DNA from: Pseudomonas sp. dw_612
Lineage (GTDB): Bacteria; Pseudomonadota; Gammaproteobacteria; Pseudomonadales; Pseudomonadaceae
Length of the DNA stretch: 64,000 nt
Direction of reading: 5' to 3'
NCBI RefSeq assembly: GCF_018449725.1
Contig: NZ_JAAVVC010000005.1
Location: 310,001-374,000 of the forward strand
The position numbers and the translations under genes are program-made. The notes beneath the pieces were generated by a model, which had not been told where the DNA came from, searched no databases, and worked only from the letters and a program-made list of their open reading frames with translations. This document shows, piece after piece, positions 56,033 to 64,000 of the stretch (position 1 is the first letter of the stretch; each line of letters starts with the position of its first letter).

Positions 56033-56551
56033 TCAAGCCGCCTGTGGCTCGAAGGTCATCGCCAGGCCATTCATGCAGTAGCGTAGGCCAGTCGGTTTGG
56101 GCCCATCGTCGAAGACATGGCCCAAGTGTCCGCCGCAACGCCGGCAGTGGACCTCCTCGCGTAACACGCCGAAAGATCGGTCCTGACGCGTGGCCACGGC
56201 TTTGTCCAGCGGCGCCCAGAAACTCGGCCAACCGGTACGGCTGTCGAACTTGGTGTCGGATGAAAACAACGACAGATCACACCCGGCGCAAGCAAACGTG
56301 CCTGGCCGGTGCTCATTGTTCAACGGACTGCTGTAGGCGCGTTCAGTGCCTTCTTCGCGCAGGATCTCGTATTGCTCGGCACTGAGAAGGGTGTGCCATT
56401 CGCTGTCGGTGTGAGTCACCTCGAACACCTCCGCCGCATCGGCCTCGCTGATCAGCGCGGAACTTGCCGAAAATTTTGGCAATACACCGATCACCAGGGC
56501 TGCAGCCCCCAGCCCGCCGCTCGTTAAAAGAAATTGTCTGCGTGAAAACAT
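56033..56551 (-). CDS. msrB: Peptide methionine-(R)-sulfoxide reductase MsrB, Tat-exported
   Basis: The 172-residue protein starts MFSRRQFLLTSGGLGAAALV, a twin-arginine signal. Zinc cysteines are Cys88/Cys91 and Cys136/Cys139, with catalytic Cys159 in RYCMN. It reduces R-epimers of methionine sulfoxide in the periplasm. First gene of the msrB-dipZ-msrA run, divergent from a two-component system. Confidence 0.92.
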   Translation of the reverse strand: MFSRRQFLLTSGGLGAAALVIGVLPKFSASSALISEADAAEVFEVTHTDSEWHTLLSAEQYEILREEGTERAYSSPLNNEHRPGTFACAGCDLSLFSSDTKFDSRTGWPSFWAPLDKAVATRQDRSFGVLREEVHCRRCGGHLGHVFDDGPKPTGLRYCMNGLAMTFEPQAA

Positions 56552-56702
56552 GGCCGTCTCCAAAATTCCAGGTGCCTGTCATGGAACACAGCCTAGGCTT
56601 GGGTTGATCGCCAAATCCTCACGGGGAGTTAAACAATTCGTGATAACTCCACCCGAGGAAAACCCGCACAATGTGCCCATTCGCAACAAAGGATTGAGCT
56701 TC

Positions 56703-57419
56703 ATGGAACAGACCAAACGCGTCCTGGTGGTCGAGGACGACCTGCATATCGCCGACCTTATCTGCCTGCATCTGCGCGATGAGCAGTTCGAGGTGGTGCA
56801 TTGCGCCGACGGGGACGAAGGCATGCGCCTGTTGCAGCAAGGAAGCTGGGACGCCTTGATCCTTGACCTGATGCTGCCCGGTGTCGACGGCCTGGAAATC
56901 TGCAAACGCGCCCGGGCCATGGCGCGCTACACCCCGATCATCATCACCAGCGCGCGCTCCAGCGAACTGCACCGCATCCTGGGCCTGGAACTGGGTGCCG
57001 ACGATTACCTGGCCAAGCCGTTTTCCATGCTGGAGCTGGTGGCGCGGGTCAAGGCATTGCTGCGACGGGTCGACGCCATGGCCCGCAACCTGAAGATGGA
57101 CGCCGGAAGCCTGATCCTCGACGGCCTGTCCATCGACCCGATCACCCGCGAAGTGTCCCTCGACGGCCGGCGTCTGGACCTGACGCCACGGGAGTTCGAC
57201 CTGTTGTATTTCTTCGTCCGCCAACCGGGCAAGGTGTTTTCGCGCATGGACCTGCTCAACGCCGTGTGGGGCTACAGCCACGAAGGCTACGAACACACGG
57301 TCAACACCCACATCAATCGCCTGCGGGCCAAGATCGAAACCGATCCGGCGCAACCGGTGCGCATCCTCACGGTGTGGGGACGCGGTTATAAATTCGCGGC
57401 ACCCGAGGACCATCCATGA
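56703..57419 (+). CDS. OmpR-family response regulator (divergent from msrB)
   Basis: The 238-residue protein has receiver motifs VEDD, phospho-Asp in LILDLMLPGVDG and Lys in DDYLAKPFS, then an OmpR winged helix (LTPREFDLLYFFVRQPGKVFSR, ending RILTVWGRGYKF). ATG 56703 is chosen over a long upstream open frame that runs through the msrB promoter region. Coupled to the next kinase gene and a plausible regulator of msrB-dipZ-msrA. Confidence 0.93.
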   Translation: MEQTKRVLVVEDDLHIADLICLHLRDEQFEVVHCADGDEGMRLLQQGSWDALILDLMLPGVDGLEICKRARAMARYTPIIITSARSSELHRILGLELGADDYLAKPFSMLELVARVKALLRRVDAMARNLKMDAGSLILDGLSIDPITREVSLDGRRLDLTPREFDLLYFFVRQPGKVFSRMDLLNAVWGYSHEGYEHTVNTHINRLRAKIETDPAQPVRILTVWGRGYKFAAPEDHP

Positions 57420-58933
57420 GAATGACCCTGACTCAGCGCCTGTCCCTGGTGTTCGCCGTGTTGCTGCTGGTGTGCTGCGGCTCCTCGGCATGGATGCAGG
57501 TGCGCTCCAACCAGATGCATGAGCTGGAAGTGGTGCAAGGGTTGTCCCGGGATCTGGCCCAGCACATCGCCCACGACACCGTGCTGATGGACGCCAAGGG
57601 CCTGATGCCGAATGCCGTGCGCGATCTGTTCAGCCAACTGATGCTGGTCAACCCGAGTGTCGAGGTCTATCTGCTCGACAGCCAGGGCCGCATCGTCGGC
57701 AGCGCTGCGCCGGAAGGACGGATACGCCGCAATCAAGTCGATCTGCAGCCGGTCCAGCGTTTGCTCAAGGGCGACGCCTTGCCGATCCTTGGCGACGACC
57801 CGCGCAGCGTCGATGGCCGCAAGGTATTCAGCGCCGCGCCGTTGCAGGTCGACGGTAAACCGGCCGGCTATCTGTATGTCGTGCTGCTCAGCGAAGAACA
57901 TGATCGCTACGCCGAACGCGGTGCCACCAGCGCTGCGTTGAATACGGCGCTGCTGTCCATCGGCCTGGTGGCGCTGCTGTGCCTGATTGCCGGCCTTACA
58001 GCCTTTGCCTTGATCACCCGGCCGTTGCGACGCCTGACCGAAACCGTCAGCCAGTTCGACATCGACGGCGTGCCGGTCACGCCGCCGACACCAGCTCCTG
58101 TCGACAAAGCCTCCATTCACGATGAGATTGCCGTGCTCGACGCCGCATTCCGGCAGATGCAAACCCGCCTCAGTGAACAATGGCGCTCGCTGACGCGTCA
58201 GGATCAGGAACGTCGCGAATTGGTGGCGAACATCTCCCATGACCTGCGCACGCCCCTGGCCTCGCTGCACGGTTATCTGGAAACGTTGTCGCTCAAGGAC
58301 GCCACGCTCTCCCCCGCCGACCGTCGCCGCTACCTTGGCATCGCCCTCGATCAAAGCCGCAAGGTTGGTGGCCTGGCGCAATCGCTGCTGGAACTGGTGC
58401 GCCTGGAACACGGTTTTGTGCAACCGGTGCTGGAACGCTTCTCCATGACCGATCTGGTGCAAGACATCTTTCAGAAGTTCGAACTCACCGCCGAAGCACG
58501 CCAGGTGGAACTCAAGGCGACCTTCGCCCCCAACGTTTCCGCGGCTTGTGCCGACCTGGGGTTGATCGAACGGGTGCTGACCAACCTGTTCGACAACGCC
58601 TTGCGCCATACCCCTCAGGGCGGTGAAATCGAACTCGGCCTGCGACCTCAGGGCTCGTTCGTCGAAGTGACCATCAGCGACACCGGCCCCGGCATCGCCG
58701 CCGAACTGCGCGAAGGCTTGTTCCTGCGGCCATTCAACATCGGCGGTGCACGGCGCGACGGTGGTTTGGGGCTGCGGATCGTGCATCGCATCCTGCAACT
58801 GCATGGCCGTGATATCCAGCTGATCGATGTGCCGGGACGCGGCGCCACCTTCCGCTTTACGTTGCCCGTGGACGAGCAAACGGCCGAACAAGGGGTGGTT
58901 CGCTCGATGAATCTGAATTCGCCGGGGGCGTAG
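57416..58933 (+). CDS. Sensor histidine kinase (partner of the preceding regulator)
   Basis: The 505-residue protein has helix 1 (RLSLVFAVLLLVCCGSSAW), a periplasmic domain, helix 2 (LLSIGLVALLCLIAGLTAFALI), HAMP, H box ANISHDLRTPLASLHGYLETL, N box NLFDNALRHTP and G box GGLGLRIVHRI. Its ATG overlaps the regulator stop. A REP element begins inside its stop codon. Confidence 0.93.
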   Translation: MRMTLTQRLSLVFAVLLLVCCGSSAWMQVRSNQMHELEVVQGLSRDLAQHIAHDTVLMDAKGLMPNAVRDLFSQLMLVNPSVEVYLLDSQGRIVGSAAPEGRIRRNQVDLQPVQRLLKGDALPILGDDPRSVDGRKVFSAAPLQVDGKPAGYLYVVLLSEEHDRYAERGATSAALNTALLSIGLVALLCLIAGLTAFALITRPLRRLTETVSQFDIDGVPVTPPTPAPVDKASIHDEIAVLDAAFRQMQTRLSEQWRSLTRQDQERRELVANISHDLRTPLASLHGYLETLSLKDATLSPADRRRYLGIALDQSRKVGGLAQSLLELVRLEHGFVQPVLERFSMTDLVQDIFQKFELTAEARQVELKATFAPNVSAACADLGLIERVLTNLFDNALRHTPQGGEIELGLRPQGSFVEVTISDTGPGIAAELREGLFLRPFNIGGARRDGGLGLRIVHRILQLHGRDIQLIDVPGRGATFRFTLPVDEQTAEQGVVRSMNLNSPGA

Positions 58934-59016
58934 GAGCTGCCGAAGGCTGCGATCTTTTGATCTTCAGCACTTTCAACATCGCCGAAGATCAAGATCAAAA
59001 GATCGCAGCCTTCGGG
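58929..59016. repeat. REP pair, TAGGAGCTGCCGAAGG family
   Basis: CGTAGGAGCTGCCGAAGGCT starts at the TAG stop of the kinase gene and faces an inverted copy GATCGCAGCCTTCGG. The outer ends of the pair do not match perfectly. Confidence 0.8.
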
Positions 59017-59150
59017 TGGGTAGGCATCCAAATACGTCCACTCGCCTGTTGGGTCGTGACAACTCCGCCTCGGTCCAATAGATTAGGCGGCCTGAAAAGG
59101 CCTAGCGCTTTCTCGCCTCAACTCAAGTTAAAAGAAGTAGTGAAATTTCA

Positions 59151-59855
59151 ATGTCCGATTCCAACACCGCTGAATCCGTAGTCACCTTGTCGTCCAAAGC
59201 GGAATACGAAAACTCCATCAATCTTTCACAGCACGTGCCCCAGGCCAAGACCATCAGCGAGATGGTCCTGGACGCTTTCCAGTCCACCCGGGAAAGCGAC
59301 CAGATTCGCGAGCTGCGCGCCGCGATTCGCCAGGCCCACGACAGCTTCGACGACGACAAAGCCTATGAGCTGATGGGCGAACTCAAGCAACTCAAGGATG
59401 CCGAGGCCTCCGACATTGCCGCCCTGGAAGACCTGAGCAGCAAATTCCCGATCAGCCGCATCCTGTCCAGCTTCAAGGACGATCCGGCGTTTCAGGAAAT
59501 TGTTTATGGCCTGGCGCTGAAGGTGCTGAACCAGACGCATCAAGCCATCAGTAACCCGAGCAGCGGCAAGAGCAAGGCTGCTCGCGCCAAGAAAGACGTC
59601 GAAGTGTTCACCATCAGCAAGGATGGCATGAACGTCACCTTGCCGCTGCGCACGCCACGCTCGCGCCTGAACGTTGACCGTGAAGCCCTGGAGTTCCTCG
59701 GTTTCACCTTTGTCGGCGAAGGTGAAGAAGCAGAGCTGGAAAGCGAAACCTTCCTGGACAATGCCGGGACGGAACAAGCGGTCAACCGCAAAAACATCAT
59801 CACCGCGCTGCAGCAGCAAACCGCGTTTGACGGTTACAGCATCGCCGCGCAGTAA
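59151..59855 (+). CDS. Hypothetical protein, 234 residues
   Basis: The soluble protein starts MSDSNTAESVVTLSSKAEYENS. Residues about 45-95 are strongly helical and charged (RESDQIRELRAAIRQAHDSFDDDKAYELMGELKQLKDAEASDI, coiled-coil-like), followed by a basic hinge (SGKSKAARAKKDVEVF) and a C-terminal mixed domain. No signal peptide. Not recognised; codon use is ordinary. Monocistronic with its own terminator. Confidence 0.65.
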   Translation: MSDSNTAESVVTLSSKAEYENSINLSQHVPQAKTISEMVLDAFQSTRESDQIRELRAAIRQAHDSFDDDKAYELMGELKQLKDAEASDIAALEDLSSKFPISRILSSFKDDPAFQEIVYGLALKVLNQTHQAISNPSSGKSKAARAKKDVEVFTISKDGMNVTLPLRTPRSRLNVDREALEFLGFTFVGEGEEAELESETFLDNAGTEQAVNRKNIITALQQQTAFDGYSIAAQ

Positions 59856-59879
59856 CACGACTCAGCGGTCCTGCAAAAC

Positions 59880-59917
59880 CAAAAGCCCCGCACTGAGGTT
59901 CAGCGCGGGGCTTTTTG
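59880..59917 (+). terminator. Rho-independent terminator
   Basis: AGCCCCGC (59884-59891) pairs with GCGGGGCT (59905-59912), followed by TTTTT; ends the 234-residue gene. Confidence 0.85.
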
Positions 59918-59934
59918 TTGCCTGCCACAAAGCG

Positions 59935-60429
59935 TCACGGCGCGGGAGGACGTAACGCAACAATCATGTCCATTTCGACGGCCGCATTTTTCGGTAGTTG
60001 GTAAACCCCAATCGTGGTTCGTGTGTGTTTGCCGGCATCTCCCAATACATGCCTGAACACATCGGACGCACCATTGGCCACTTCGCTCAGGTCAGCAAAG
60101 TCCGCCGTGGACTTTACATACACCGTGATGCGTAACAGCGCCTTGATTTTGTCCAGTGAGCCGATGGTGTCGACAATCAATGCCAGCCCTCGCATCGCAC
60201 TGATGCTGGCGGCGATTTGAGCATCGGCCAGGGTCAGTTCAAGGCCTACCCTGCCCGGGTACTGGACCTTGCCATGCTTACGCGGTATCAGACCACTGAC
60301 ATACAGTTCATTGTTGTGCCGAACCAGGGGTTCAAAATGCCAACCGATGGTGCTCTCGCCGTAGATGTCGTAATCAAGTTCTGTTGCCAGAGCGATGAAG
60401 CGTTCATCGCAAGTCATGTGGCCCGTCAT
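59935..60429 (-). CDS. RidA-family protein, copy 2
   Basis: The 164-residue protein carries a RidA/YjgF core (NNELYVSGLIPRKHGKVQYPGRVG, VYQLPKNAAVEMDMIVAL) with the catalytic arginine in HTRTTIGV. About 35 extra N-terminal residues distinguish it from the short archetypal RidA. RidA deaminates reactive enamine/imine intermediates from PLP enzymes. It is a tandem paralogue of the next gene. The first ATG sits close behind GGGGGAA; a second one 12 bases on is possible. Confidence 0.85.
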   Translation of the reverse strand: MTGHMTCDERFIALATELDYDIYGESTIGWHFEPLVRHNNELYVSGLIPRKHGKVQYPGRVGLELTLADAQIAASISAMRGLALIVDTIGSLDKIKALLRITVYVKSTADFADLSEVANGASDVFRHVLGDAGKHTRTTIGVYQLPKNAAVEMDMIVALRPPAP

Positions 60430-60517
60430 TTCCCCCTACCCCACCTTTGTATCTATCCGTTAACAACTCTAACTTTCGACAGATTAGCCCAAGGTAGCCC
60501 TTCGCCACGACCCTGAA

Positions 60518-60558
60518 TGAAAAAGCCCCGCACTTCTTTCGAGGGCGGGGCTGTTTGA
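60518..60558 (-). terminator. Rho-independent terminator between the two RidA genes
   Basis: AGCCCCGC (60524-60531) pairs with GCGGGGCT (60545-60552). On the minus strand TTTTT follows, so the two RidA genes may be separate transcripts. Confidence 0.8.
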
Positions 60559-60577
60559 TACGTGATTGCTACCGAGC

Positions 60578-61063
60578 CTAGGGTTCCAGGGCGACAATCA
60601 TGTCCACTTCTACCGGGGCATTTTTCGGCAGCTGATAAACACCGACGGTGGTTCGGGTATGTTTACCGGCGTCGCCCAACACATGGGTAAAGACATCCGA
60701 CGCGCCGTTGGCCACTTCACTGAGGTCAACGAAATCAAAGGTGGATTTGACATGGACGGTGATACGAATCAGTGACTTGATTTTATCCAGTGAACCGACA
60801 GCATCCATGATCAGTGCCAAGGCGCGTATGGCACTGATGCCCGCAGCGGCTTGGGCATCCGCCAGGTTGAGTTCCAGGCCCACCCGGCCGGGATACTGGA
60901 TTTTGCCGTTCATGCGCGGCACCAGGCCGCTTACATACAATTCATTGCCATGCCAGACCAGCAGGGAGTAATGCCCGCCGGCGGTGTTCTCGTCGTAAAT
61001 GTCGAAGCCGTGCTCCTTGGCCAGCTCGATAAAGCGTTCGTCACGGGTGGTTGGCTTGTTCAT
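60578..61063 (-). CDS. RidA-family protein, copy 1
   Basis: The 161-residue protein from ATG 61063 (AAGG 10 bases upstream) starts MNKPTTRDERFIELAKEHGFD. It aligns along its length with the downstream copy: ELYVSGLVPRMNGKIQYPGRVGLELNLADAQ, HTRTTVGVYQLPKNAPVEVDM. It is divergent from the MocR-type regulator, a likely control link. A role in clearing an enamine from a specific aminotransferase is plausible but unproven. Confidence 0.86.
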   Translation of the reverse strand: MNKPTTRDERFIELAKEHGFDIYDENTAGGHYSLLVWHGNELYVSGLVPRMNGKIQYPGRVGLELNLADAQAAAGISAIRALALIMDAVGSLDKIKSLIRITVHVKSTFDFVDLSEVANGASDVFTHVLGDAGKHTRTTVGVYQLPKNAPVEVDMIVALEP

Positions 61064-61185
61064 TGACTGCACCTTCTAGATCAATCTTGCGAAACACGCC
61101 TTCGAGGGTAGGCACAGACGCTTGCCTTGAGCAGAGCAAGTTCGTATAGAATCCAGCGAACTTTACTGCCAGGGAGACCAGTAAA

Positions 61186-62595
61186 ATGCAGGCCCAACGT
61201 GCGGTCATCGCCGCCATCGAGTTCCAGCCAGGTGTGCCGCTGGTGCAGCAGATCGTCGAGCAACTGTCGATCGCCATCAGCCAGGGCGGCTTGCCCCACG
61301 GTGCCAAGCTGCCGCCGATTCGCGAACTGGCCGAGCTGCTGAATGTGGGCAAATCCACAGTGGTCGACGCCCTCGACCACTTGCGGGCCAAGGGGTTGGT
61401 GGTTTCACGCCAGGGTTCGGGGCATTACGTGCATCGCTCCAGCACCACGATCCCGGTGGAGCCCGGCCCGGACCTGCAACCCCAGGACACCCTCAGCATC
61501 GTCCGCCGCGCCGTATTGCTGGACAACGGCGCCCTGCGCCCCGGCTGCGGATTTCTGCCCTCCTCCTGGCTGCCCGCCGAAGAACTGCTCAAAGCCGTGC
61601 GCGGCACCCTGCGCGCCACCGCCCTGCGCATGGGCGAATACGGTGTCACGGGGGGTTATCTGCCATTACGCCACGCGTTGCGGGTCAAGCTTGCGACCTT
61701 CGGCATCGACGTGCCGGTGGAACAGATCATCACCACCGCCAACACCATGCAGGCCGTCGACCTGCTGATGCGCCTGCTGCTCAAACCCGGCGACACCGTG
61801 CTGCTCGACGACCCGTGCTACTTCAACATGCACACCAACCTGGCGCTGCATGGCGCCAACGTCATTACCGTTGCACGCACCTGCGAAGGCCTGGACCTGG
61901 AAGCCTTCGAGCAAGCGCTGATCGCCCACAAACCCGTGCTGTACATGACCAACAGCACGCTGCATAACCCCACCGGGCATTCGTTTTCCCCGGCGCAGGT
62001 GTATCGGCTGATGGAGTTGAGCCACCGCTATGGCTTCCACATTGTCGAAGACGATTTGTATGGCGATCTTCAGCAACGCCGCACACCGCGTCTGGCGGCA
62101 AGTGGCGTGGACAATGTGAGTTACGTGTCCGGGTTCTCCAAGACCCTGACGGCCAACAGCCGGGTCAGCTATGCCGTACTGTCTCCCGAACTGGCAGCGC
62201 GGATGATCACCCTGAAAATGGCCTGCGGCGGCGTGACCTCGGAATTTGCGGAGCAGATTACGTGCAAGATGCTCAGCAACGGGAGCTACGCCAAACATAC
62301 GCGGCGGACGGTGGATCGGTTGTATGAATCGAGCAGTCGGGTGGCGCGTTGGTTGGTGGAGGCCGGGTGTTCCGTGTCCTCCCTGCCCGGTGAAGGGCTG
62401 TTTATCTGGACACGTTTGCCGGAAGGCCTGCACGCCGAAACCCTGGCCCGCAAAGGCATGGAAAACGACCTCGTGCTGGCGCCCGGCACCCTGCTCAGCA
62501 AGGCACCGGATGCCAGCCAGTTTCTGCGATTCAACGTGGCACACAGTGATAACGCCCAGGTTCGGGAGCGTTTTTTCCGGTTGCTGGATCGCTGA
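61186..62595 (+). CDS. MocR/PdxR-family regulator (GntR plus aminotransferase domain)
   Basis: The 469-residue protein has an N-terminal GntR winged helix (LVQQIVEQLSIAISQGGLPHGAKLPPIRELAELLNVGKSTVVDALDHLRAKGLV) and a class I aminotransferase-like domain with the PLP lysine in SGFSKTLTANSRVSY. Such regulators sense PLP or amino acids. Divergence from the RidA pair fits control of an amino acid or PLP-enzyme-linked process. Confidence 0.92.
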   Translation: MQAQRAVIAAIEFQPGVPLVQQIVEQLSIAISQGGLPHGAKLPPIRELAELLNVGKSTVVDALDHLRAKGLVVSRQGSGHYVHRSSTTIPVEPGPDLQPQDTLSIVRRAVLLDNGALRPGCGFLPSSWLPAEELLKAVRGTLRATALRMGEYGVTGGYLPLRHALRVKLATFGIDVPVEQIITTANTMQAVDLLMRLLLKPGDTVLLDDPCYFNMHTNLALHGANVITVARTCEGLDLEAFEQALIAHKPVLYMTNSTLHNPTGHSFSPAQVYRLMELSHRYGFHIVEDDLYGDLQQRRTPRLAASGVDNVSYVSGFSKTLTANSRVSYAVLSPELAARMITLKMACGGVTSEFAEQITCKMLSNGSYAKHTRRTVDRLYESSSRVARWLVEAGCSVSSLPGEGLFIWTRLPEGLHAETLARKGMENDLVLAPGTLLSKAPDASQFLRFNVAHSDNAQVRERFFRLLDR

Positions 62596-62622
62596 GACTT
62601 CCTGATACACCGCGTCGCTCCC

Positions 62623-62715
62623 TTCGCGAGCAAGCCCGCTCCCACATTGGATCGGGGTTGCCACAACTTTTTCGCCCGACGCTGAACTCCTGTGGGAGCG
62701 GGCTTGCTCGCGAAA
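62623..62715. repeat. REP pair, GGAGCGGGCTTGCTCGCG family
   Basis: TTCGCGAGCAAGCCCGCTCC and the inverted copy GGAGCGGGCTTGCTCGCGAA flank about 50 bases, between the regulator and the cyoE terminator. Confidence 0.9.
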
Positions 62716-62749
62716 GGCGCGCCGCGGTCCACCAGAAAAACCCCCAATA

Positions 62750-62788
62750 AAAAACCCCGCTCTCCTCTCGAAGGGCGGGGTTTTTCAA
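62750..62788. terminator. Bidirectional terminator at the end of cyoE
   Basis: AACCCCGC (62753-62760) pairs with GCGGGGTT (62775-62782), flanked by A and T runs; ends cyoE on the minus strand. Confidence 0.85.
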
Positions 62789-62803
62789 TTCAGTAGCTAA
62801 ACC

Positions 62804-63691
62804 CTAAGGCGCATAAGTCAGCAACAGCTCACTCGGCACTTTGAAGTCCAGCGACATCATCACGCTCAGCGCGGTAATGGTGAAGATCGAGAACACGAAC
62901 AGCTTGCGTGCCCAGACCGTGTCATCCACTGCCTTGTAGCCGGTCCAGGCCATGTACAACCAGTACATGCCCATGGCGGCGGCGACGGCAAGGTAGCTCA
63001 TGCCGGCGTAGCCGCTGAAGGTCAGCATCAGGGTCGCGACCAGGAATGCCAGGATGTAGAGCAAGATGTGCTTCTTGGCGACCTGAATCCCGCGCTTCAC
63101 TGGCAACACCGGAATCGATGCAGCCAGGTAATCGTTGAAGCGGAAGATCGCGATGGCGTAGGAATGCGGCATCTGCCACAGGCTGAACATCACCAGCAGG
63201 GTTAGCGCGGCCATGTCGAAGCTGTTGGTCACGGCGACGTAACCGATCACCGGCGGCATGGCGCCCGACAGACTGCCCACCAGCGTTCCGTGAACCGACT
63301 TGCGCTTGAGGTACAGGCTGTAGAAGCCGACGTAGATGACGAAACCGATCACCGCGAACAGCGCGGCCAGTGGATTAGCCACCTTGTACAACAGTGCAAC
63401 GCCGGCGATGCCGAGGACGGTCGCGTAGATCAGGGCCAGTTTCAGGGAGATTAAGCCCTGGACCAGCACCCGGTTCTTGGTGCGTTCCATCTTCAGGTCG
63501 ATGTCGCGGTCGATGCAGTTGTTGAACACGCAACCGGAAGCTACCACCAGGGACGTGCCGATCATGGCGGCCAGGAAGATGGCCAGATCGACATGCCCTT
63601 TCGAGGCCAGGAAAAAACCGCCTGCCACAGAAAGCACGTTACCGAAAATGATCCCCGGTTTGGTGATTTGGATAAAGTGCTTAAAGGACAT
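62804..63691 (-). CDS. cyoE: Heme O synthase (protoheme farnesyltransferase)
   Basis: The 295-residue UbiA-family membrane enzyme has [18 protein letters not shown] (the prenyl diphosphate/Mg motif), [28 protein letters not shown] and several helices. It farnesylates heme B to heme O for the cytochrome bo3 oxidase. ATG 63691 ([13 protein letters not shown]) is the family start, 11 bases after the cyoD stop. Confidence 0.96.
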   Translation of the reverse strand: MSFKHFIQITKPGIIFGNVLSVAGGFFLASKGHVDLAIFLAAMIGTSLVVASGCVFNNCIDRDIDLKMERTKNRVLVQGLISLKLALIYATVLGIAGVALLYKVANPLAALFAVIGFVIYVGFYSLYLKRKSVHGTLVGSLSGAMPPVIGYVAVTNSFDMAALTLLVMFSLWQMPHSYAIAIFRFNDYLAASIPVLPVKRGIQVAKKHILLYILAFLVATLMLTFSGYAGMSYLAVAAAMGMYWLYMAWTGYKAVDDTVWARKLFVFSIFTITALSVMMSLDFKVPSELLLTYAP

Positions 63692-63702
63692 CCGGACTTT
63701 CC

Positions 63703-64000
63703 TCAGTGCGCCATCATGACGGTGTGGATGCTGAACATGATCCACAGCGACAAGCCAACCAGCAGGACGATCACCATCGCAGCGAACACAAACGCGATCA
63801 CGTTGTTACGCTGGGCGGCGGAGCGGTCCAAGTGGAGGAAGTACACCAGGTGAACGAGCACCTGGATCACTGCGAACGCCAGTACGATCCACAGCGTCCA
63901 AACTTTCGGCAGCGATGGGTACATCACCAGGCCGAACGGAATGATCGTCAGGATCACCGACAGGATGAAGCCGATGGCGTAGGACTTTACGCTGCCGTGA
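63703..64000 (-). CDS. cyoD: Cytochrome o ubiquinol oxidase subunit IV (5' part cut by window edge)
   Basis: The minus-strand frame ends at 63703 and is open through position 64000: [29 protein letters not shown], then [24 protein letters not shown] and [19 protein letters not shown] give the three helices of CyoD. An in-frame GTG at 63957 is an internal Val codon, not the start. About ten residues of the N-terminus are missing. It is cotranscribed with cyoE. Confidence 0.95.
   Translation of the reverse strand, partial: HGSVKSYAIGFILSVILTIIPFGLVMYPSLPKVWTLWIVLAFAVIQVLVHLVYFLHLDRSAAQRNNVIAFVFAAMVIVLLVGLSLWIMFSIHTVMMAH

Overview
The window reads as a chromosome segment of a fluorescent-group Pseudomonas. 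Evidence is the gene order and proteins typical of that genus (isc-cysE-trmJ-suhB, queA-tgt-yajC-secDF, MlaA, cyoDE), GC-rich codon use, and two families of short REP palindromes (a GGAGCGGGCTTGCTCGCG type and a TAGGAGCTGCCGAAGGCTGCGATC type) scattered between genes. Species is not assignable from the sequence alone.

Layout. 1-7.9 kb: the 3' part of ndk and the complete minus-strand isc operon (iscR-iscS-iscU-iscA-hscB-hscA-fdx-iscX) with two IscR-type boxes before iscR, then cysE and trmJ. 8.0-15.4 kb: suhB, a glycine-zipper envelope protein, queA-tgt-yajC-secD-secF, and tRNA-Leu(CAA) with a clean sigma70 promoter and terminator. 15.5-18.9 kb: an AT-richer accessory patch holding a predicted anti-phage dCTP deaminase (AvcD-like), a small ORF after it, a noncoding stretch in the position where AvcI RNA is known in other bacteria, and a structured leader plus a 36-residue leader peptide before a DUF3077/DUF6124-type gene. 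20.1-25.2 kb: a soluble NAD-dependent formate dehydrogenase operon (fdsGBAD).

25.3-42.4 kb is one large tellurite-resistance-type (Ter) stress island. Its main minus-strand operon starts with a putative biosynthetic module (ATP-grasp ligase, a TerD-trypsin-like protease fusion, TRSP-type phosphoribosyltransferase, HAD phosphatase, PELOTA/StiP-type phosphoribosyltransferase, CitE-like lyase, second HAD phosphatase) and runs straight into terZ-terA-terB-terC and two terD/terE genes. Downstream sit an EF-hand lipoprotein, an LprI-like membrane protein and a DUF4236 protein, with a divergent TerF (TerD plus VWA) and a secreted TPR protein. Such modules have been predicted to make and handle an unknown nucleoside-like compound; the product is still not established, which makes this the most intriguing system in the window together with the deaminase locus.

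42.7-64 kb: a 58-residue membrane protein, an OmpR-type two-component system, mlaA, a PhoD-like phosphoesterase, VOC and DedA proteins, an ArgD-like aminotransferase with a divergent LysR regulator, a PAS-GGDEF cyclase, two GNATs, a periplasmic methionine sulfoxide repair set (msrB-dipZ-msrA) divergent from another two-component system, an unknown 234-residue protein, two tandem RidA paralogues with a divergent MocR/PdxR regulator, and the end of the cyo operon (cyoD partial, cyoE). No insertion sequence, integrase, CRISPR array or rRNA was seen.
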